Positions 11,950 to 13,458 of a stretch of DNA of 13,458 nucleotides are shown in pieces. Below the pieces are notes generated by a model, which was not told the origin of the DNA, ran no database searches, and was given only the letters and a program-made list of their open reading frames with translations. How positions within the stretch are numbered: the stretch's first letter is position 1; each line of letters begins with the position of its first letter. The position numbers were made by a program, and so were the translations under genes. Location of the stretch: the NCBI GenBank assembly GCA_015679605.1, contig JAAAVE010000794.1:1-13458 (forward strand), written 5' to 3'. Source of the stretch: Podila epigama (taxonomy: Eukaryota > Mortierellomycota > Mortierellomycetes > Mortierellales > Mortierellaceae).

Positions 11950-13458
11950 CTAATCGTCGCCCTGGTGATAAGACACCTTGCGCATCTCTCCCAACACTCT
12001 GCGTGCAAGGGTCAACTCCTTCTCAAGCTTCAAAATCTCTACTTGCTGAGACATCTCCTTGATCTTGAACTCGTGTGCATTCATGTTCTGGTAATCCTCC
12101 GCGCGTTCCCGGGCGCTGAGTTCCTTATCCATAATCGCCTTCACGGCACGCACAAGTGCACGACTGGCCTCTGTCACAGCCTTGGATGCCCGCTCAAGGT
12201 TATCCTGTGCCTTGGACATAAAGTTGGCCTTGACACGAGAGGCAGCCACAAGCTGAGCTGTCGCTGCTGCAACTTCGTTCGATGCCACCAACAACTGTTC
12301 CATCGAGTGAGTCTTGGAAATCACACCGTCTGCAGTTTCGACCAAGAGAGTCGTCGCCATTGCCACAGCCTTGGCTGCCGAGATCAATCCTTCAGTCCAT
12401 CGGTTGTTCTTCTTGTAGAAAGCGGCATTGGTCGAATTGCCTCTGCCTTGAGCAACCACCTCTTGTTGAGAAATGGTAGCACACTTGATCAAATGACCAA
12501 TAGCTCGCATCATCGCCATGGCACTCTCCAGAATCGAGGCATTGACTTGAAGCTCAATCGCAGACAATCCGTCATTCTTGGGCTTGGCCATCAGAGCCTG
12601 GAGGCGTGCAGTGGCCTCCTCGATCGTCCTAGCAGCATTGCCCATCTCCATCTCCACCATATCGCCCAAGTCCAGTTTAGATGGATCGAGTTGGTTTGAT
12701 TTGGGAATGAGATGCTCTGCCGCCTTGGCTAGACGCTCCATGGCACTCTGGACGTTCTCATTCGACCGCTCAATCGCCTTGATGCTACCTTCCGGCGAGA
12801 GACCTCCAAGTCGGGATGACATGACGTTGGTAAAGAACTCCTGGGTTGCCACAGCCGACGACTTTGCATGTCGGAAGATATCTTCTGCGTCTTCGTCCCT
12901 CTTTGCCAGACGAGTGATACCCTTGGCGTTCCCGAGGACGTCTGAAATTGTCTGCGAGAGTGCCAGTGCGGTCTTGATAGCCTCGACCTGTTTCGCATCC
13001 CCTGAAGGGCTCAGGTACTGAAGCAGCGCGAGCTCAAACTCTGTCGACGCAGTATGGGCCTTTTCGATCATGGACAGCGTGAACTCGGGTGTCGCGTTCT
13101 GGTTACCAAGTTGTGTGGGTGATTCTAGGTCAAAGATACTCTCCTCCACCTTGCTGATACATGTTTCGAGAATTGAATCTAATTTTTATAGGAATAGCAA
13201 ACATTATTTTAACTGGTAAGTATCATGTTCAAGTGATTAAGAGATTATGAAGACATTAAAAAAAAGGAATCACAGGAAAGAAACTGGGTTTACCAAGAAT
13301 CTGTTGCATCTTTTTCTTATGTGAGCTGTTCATGCTGTCGATGCGAGCCTGCAGAGAAGATGACTGCTCGCTCTGACCATGTTGAAGGCTGGCGAGCTCA
13401 GCAAGTGTCTCGTCCAATCCACTCTCAAGCACAGCCTTCTCCTCTTCGTTTTCAATCT
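11950..13458 (-). CDS. SLA2: Endocytic adaptor Sla2/HIP1R, C-terminal part with I/LWEQ (THATCH) actin-binding domain; 5' end outside window
   Basis: Two exons are seen: 13458-13294 (continuing beyond the right edge) and 13178-11950, joined in phase 1, giving about 463 C-terminal residues of a protein usually near 1000. The first exon codes for a charged heptad-like stretch (ENEEEKAVLESGLDETLAEL ... SLQARIDSMNSSHKKKMQQIL), the end of the central coiled coil. The second begins DSILETCISKVEESIFDLES and carries the conserved segment before the talin-like domain. It continues with the five-helix I/LWEQ module, whose hallmark here is NRWTEGLISAAKAVA, and ends in a dimerising helix with LGEMRKVSYHQGDD. 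In yeast, Sla2 links clathrin-coated pits (N-terminal ANTH domain, not visible here) to F-actin so the force of polymerisation can bend the membrane. The reading frame is undamaged. HIP1R is the animal name for the same protein. Confidence 0.96.

Noticed and set aside
11938-12699. 253-codon plus-strand open frame
   Set aside because: It is antisense to the well-supported SLA2 exon and shows no family resemblance.

Overview
The window is ordinary nuclear DNA of a filamentous fungus. It holds six protein-coding genes, all interrupted by spliceosomal introns with GT...AG ends and often a CTAAC-like branch site (1048-1052 and 3930-3934). Introns run from about 110 to 670 nt and intergenic spacers from about 0.3 to 1.1 kb. 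Intron density, intron length and the style of the proteins suggest an early-diverging fungus such as Mortierellomycotina or another Mucoromycota. That placement is an impression, not a demonstrated result.

Layout, left to right: (1) 666-2948 (+), a PA-TM-RING membrane ubiquitin ligase in 4 exons. (2) 3240-4231 (+), 60S acidic ribosomal protein P1 in 2 exons, with a 671-nt intron. (3) 8175-4646 (-), the mitochondrial i-AAA protease Yme1 in 8 exons. (4) 9651-8733 (-), the mitochondrial iron-sulfur assembly protein Isa2 in 3 exons. (5) 10741-11455 (+), the ubiquitin-ribosomal protein L40 fusion in 2 exons. (6) 13458-11950 (-), the C-terminal part of the endocytic adaptor Sla2/HIP1R, which runs off the right edge. 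All exon joins were worked out by hand from splice signals, reading phase and family motifs, and every join preserves frame.

The genes do not form an operon-like or clustered pathway. Yme1 and Isa2 are both mitochondrial and lie in tandem on the minus strand, each with a CACGTG box upstream. P1 and ubiquitin-L40 are both highly expressed components of the large ribosomal subunit. The RING ligase and ubiquitin both belong to the ubiquitin system. These links are probably chance neighbourhood.

I see no mobile element, CRISPR array, rRNA, tRNA or secondary-metabolite cluster, and no sign of an undescribed multi-gene system. The points worth a second look are small: a 10-codon first exon and a frame-neutral 96-nt exon in Yme1, a probable long cleavable presequence in Yme1, a Gln/Pro hexanucleotide repeat in the RING ligase, a long intron in P1, Gln28 in ubiquitin, and several palindromes in the spacers.
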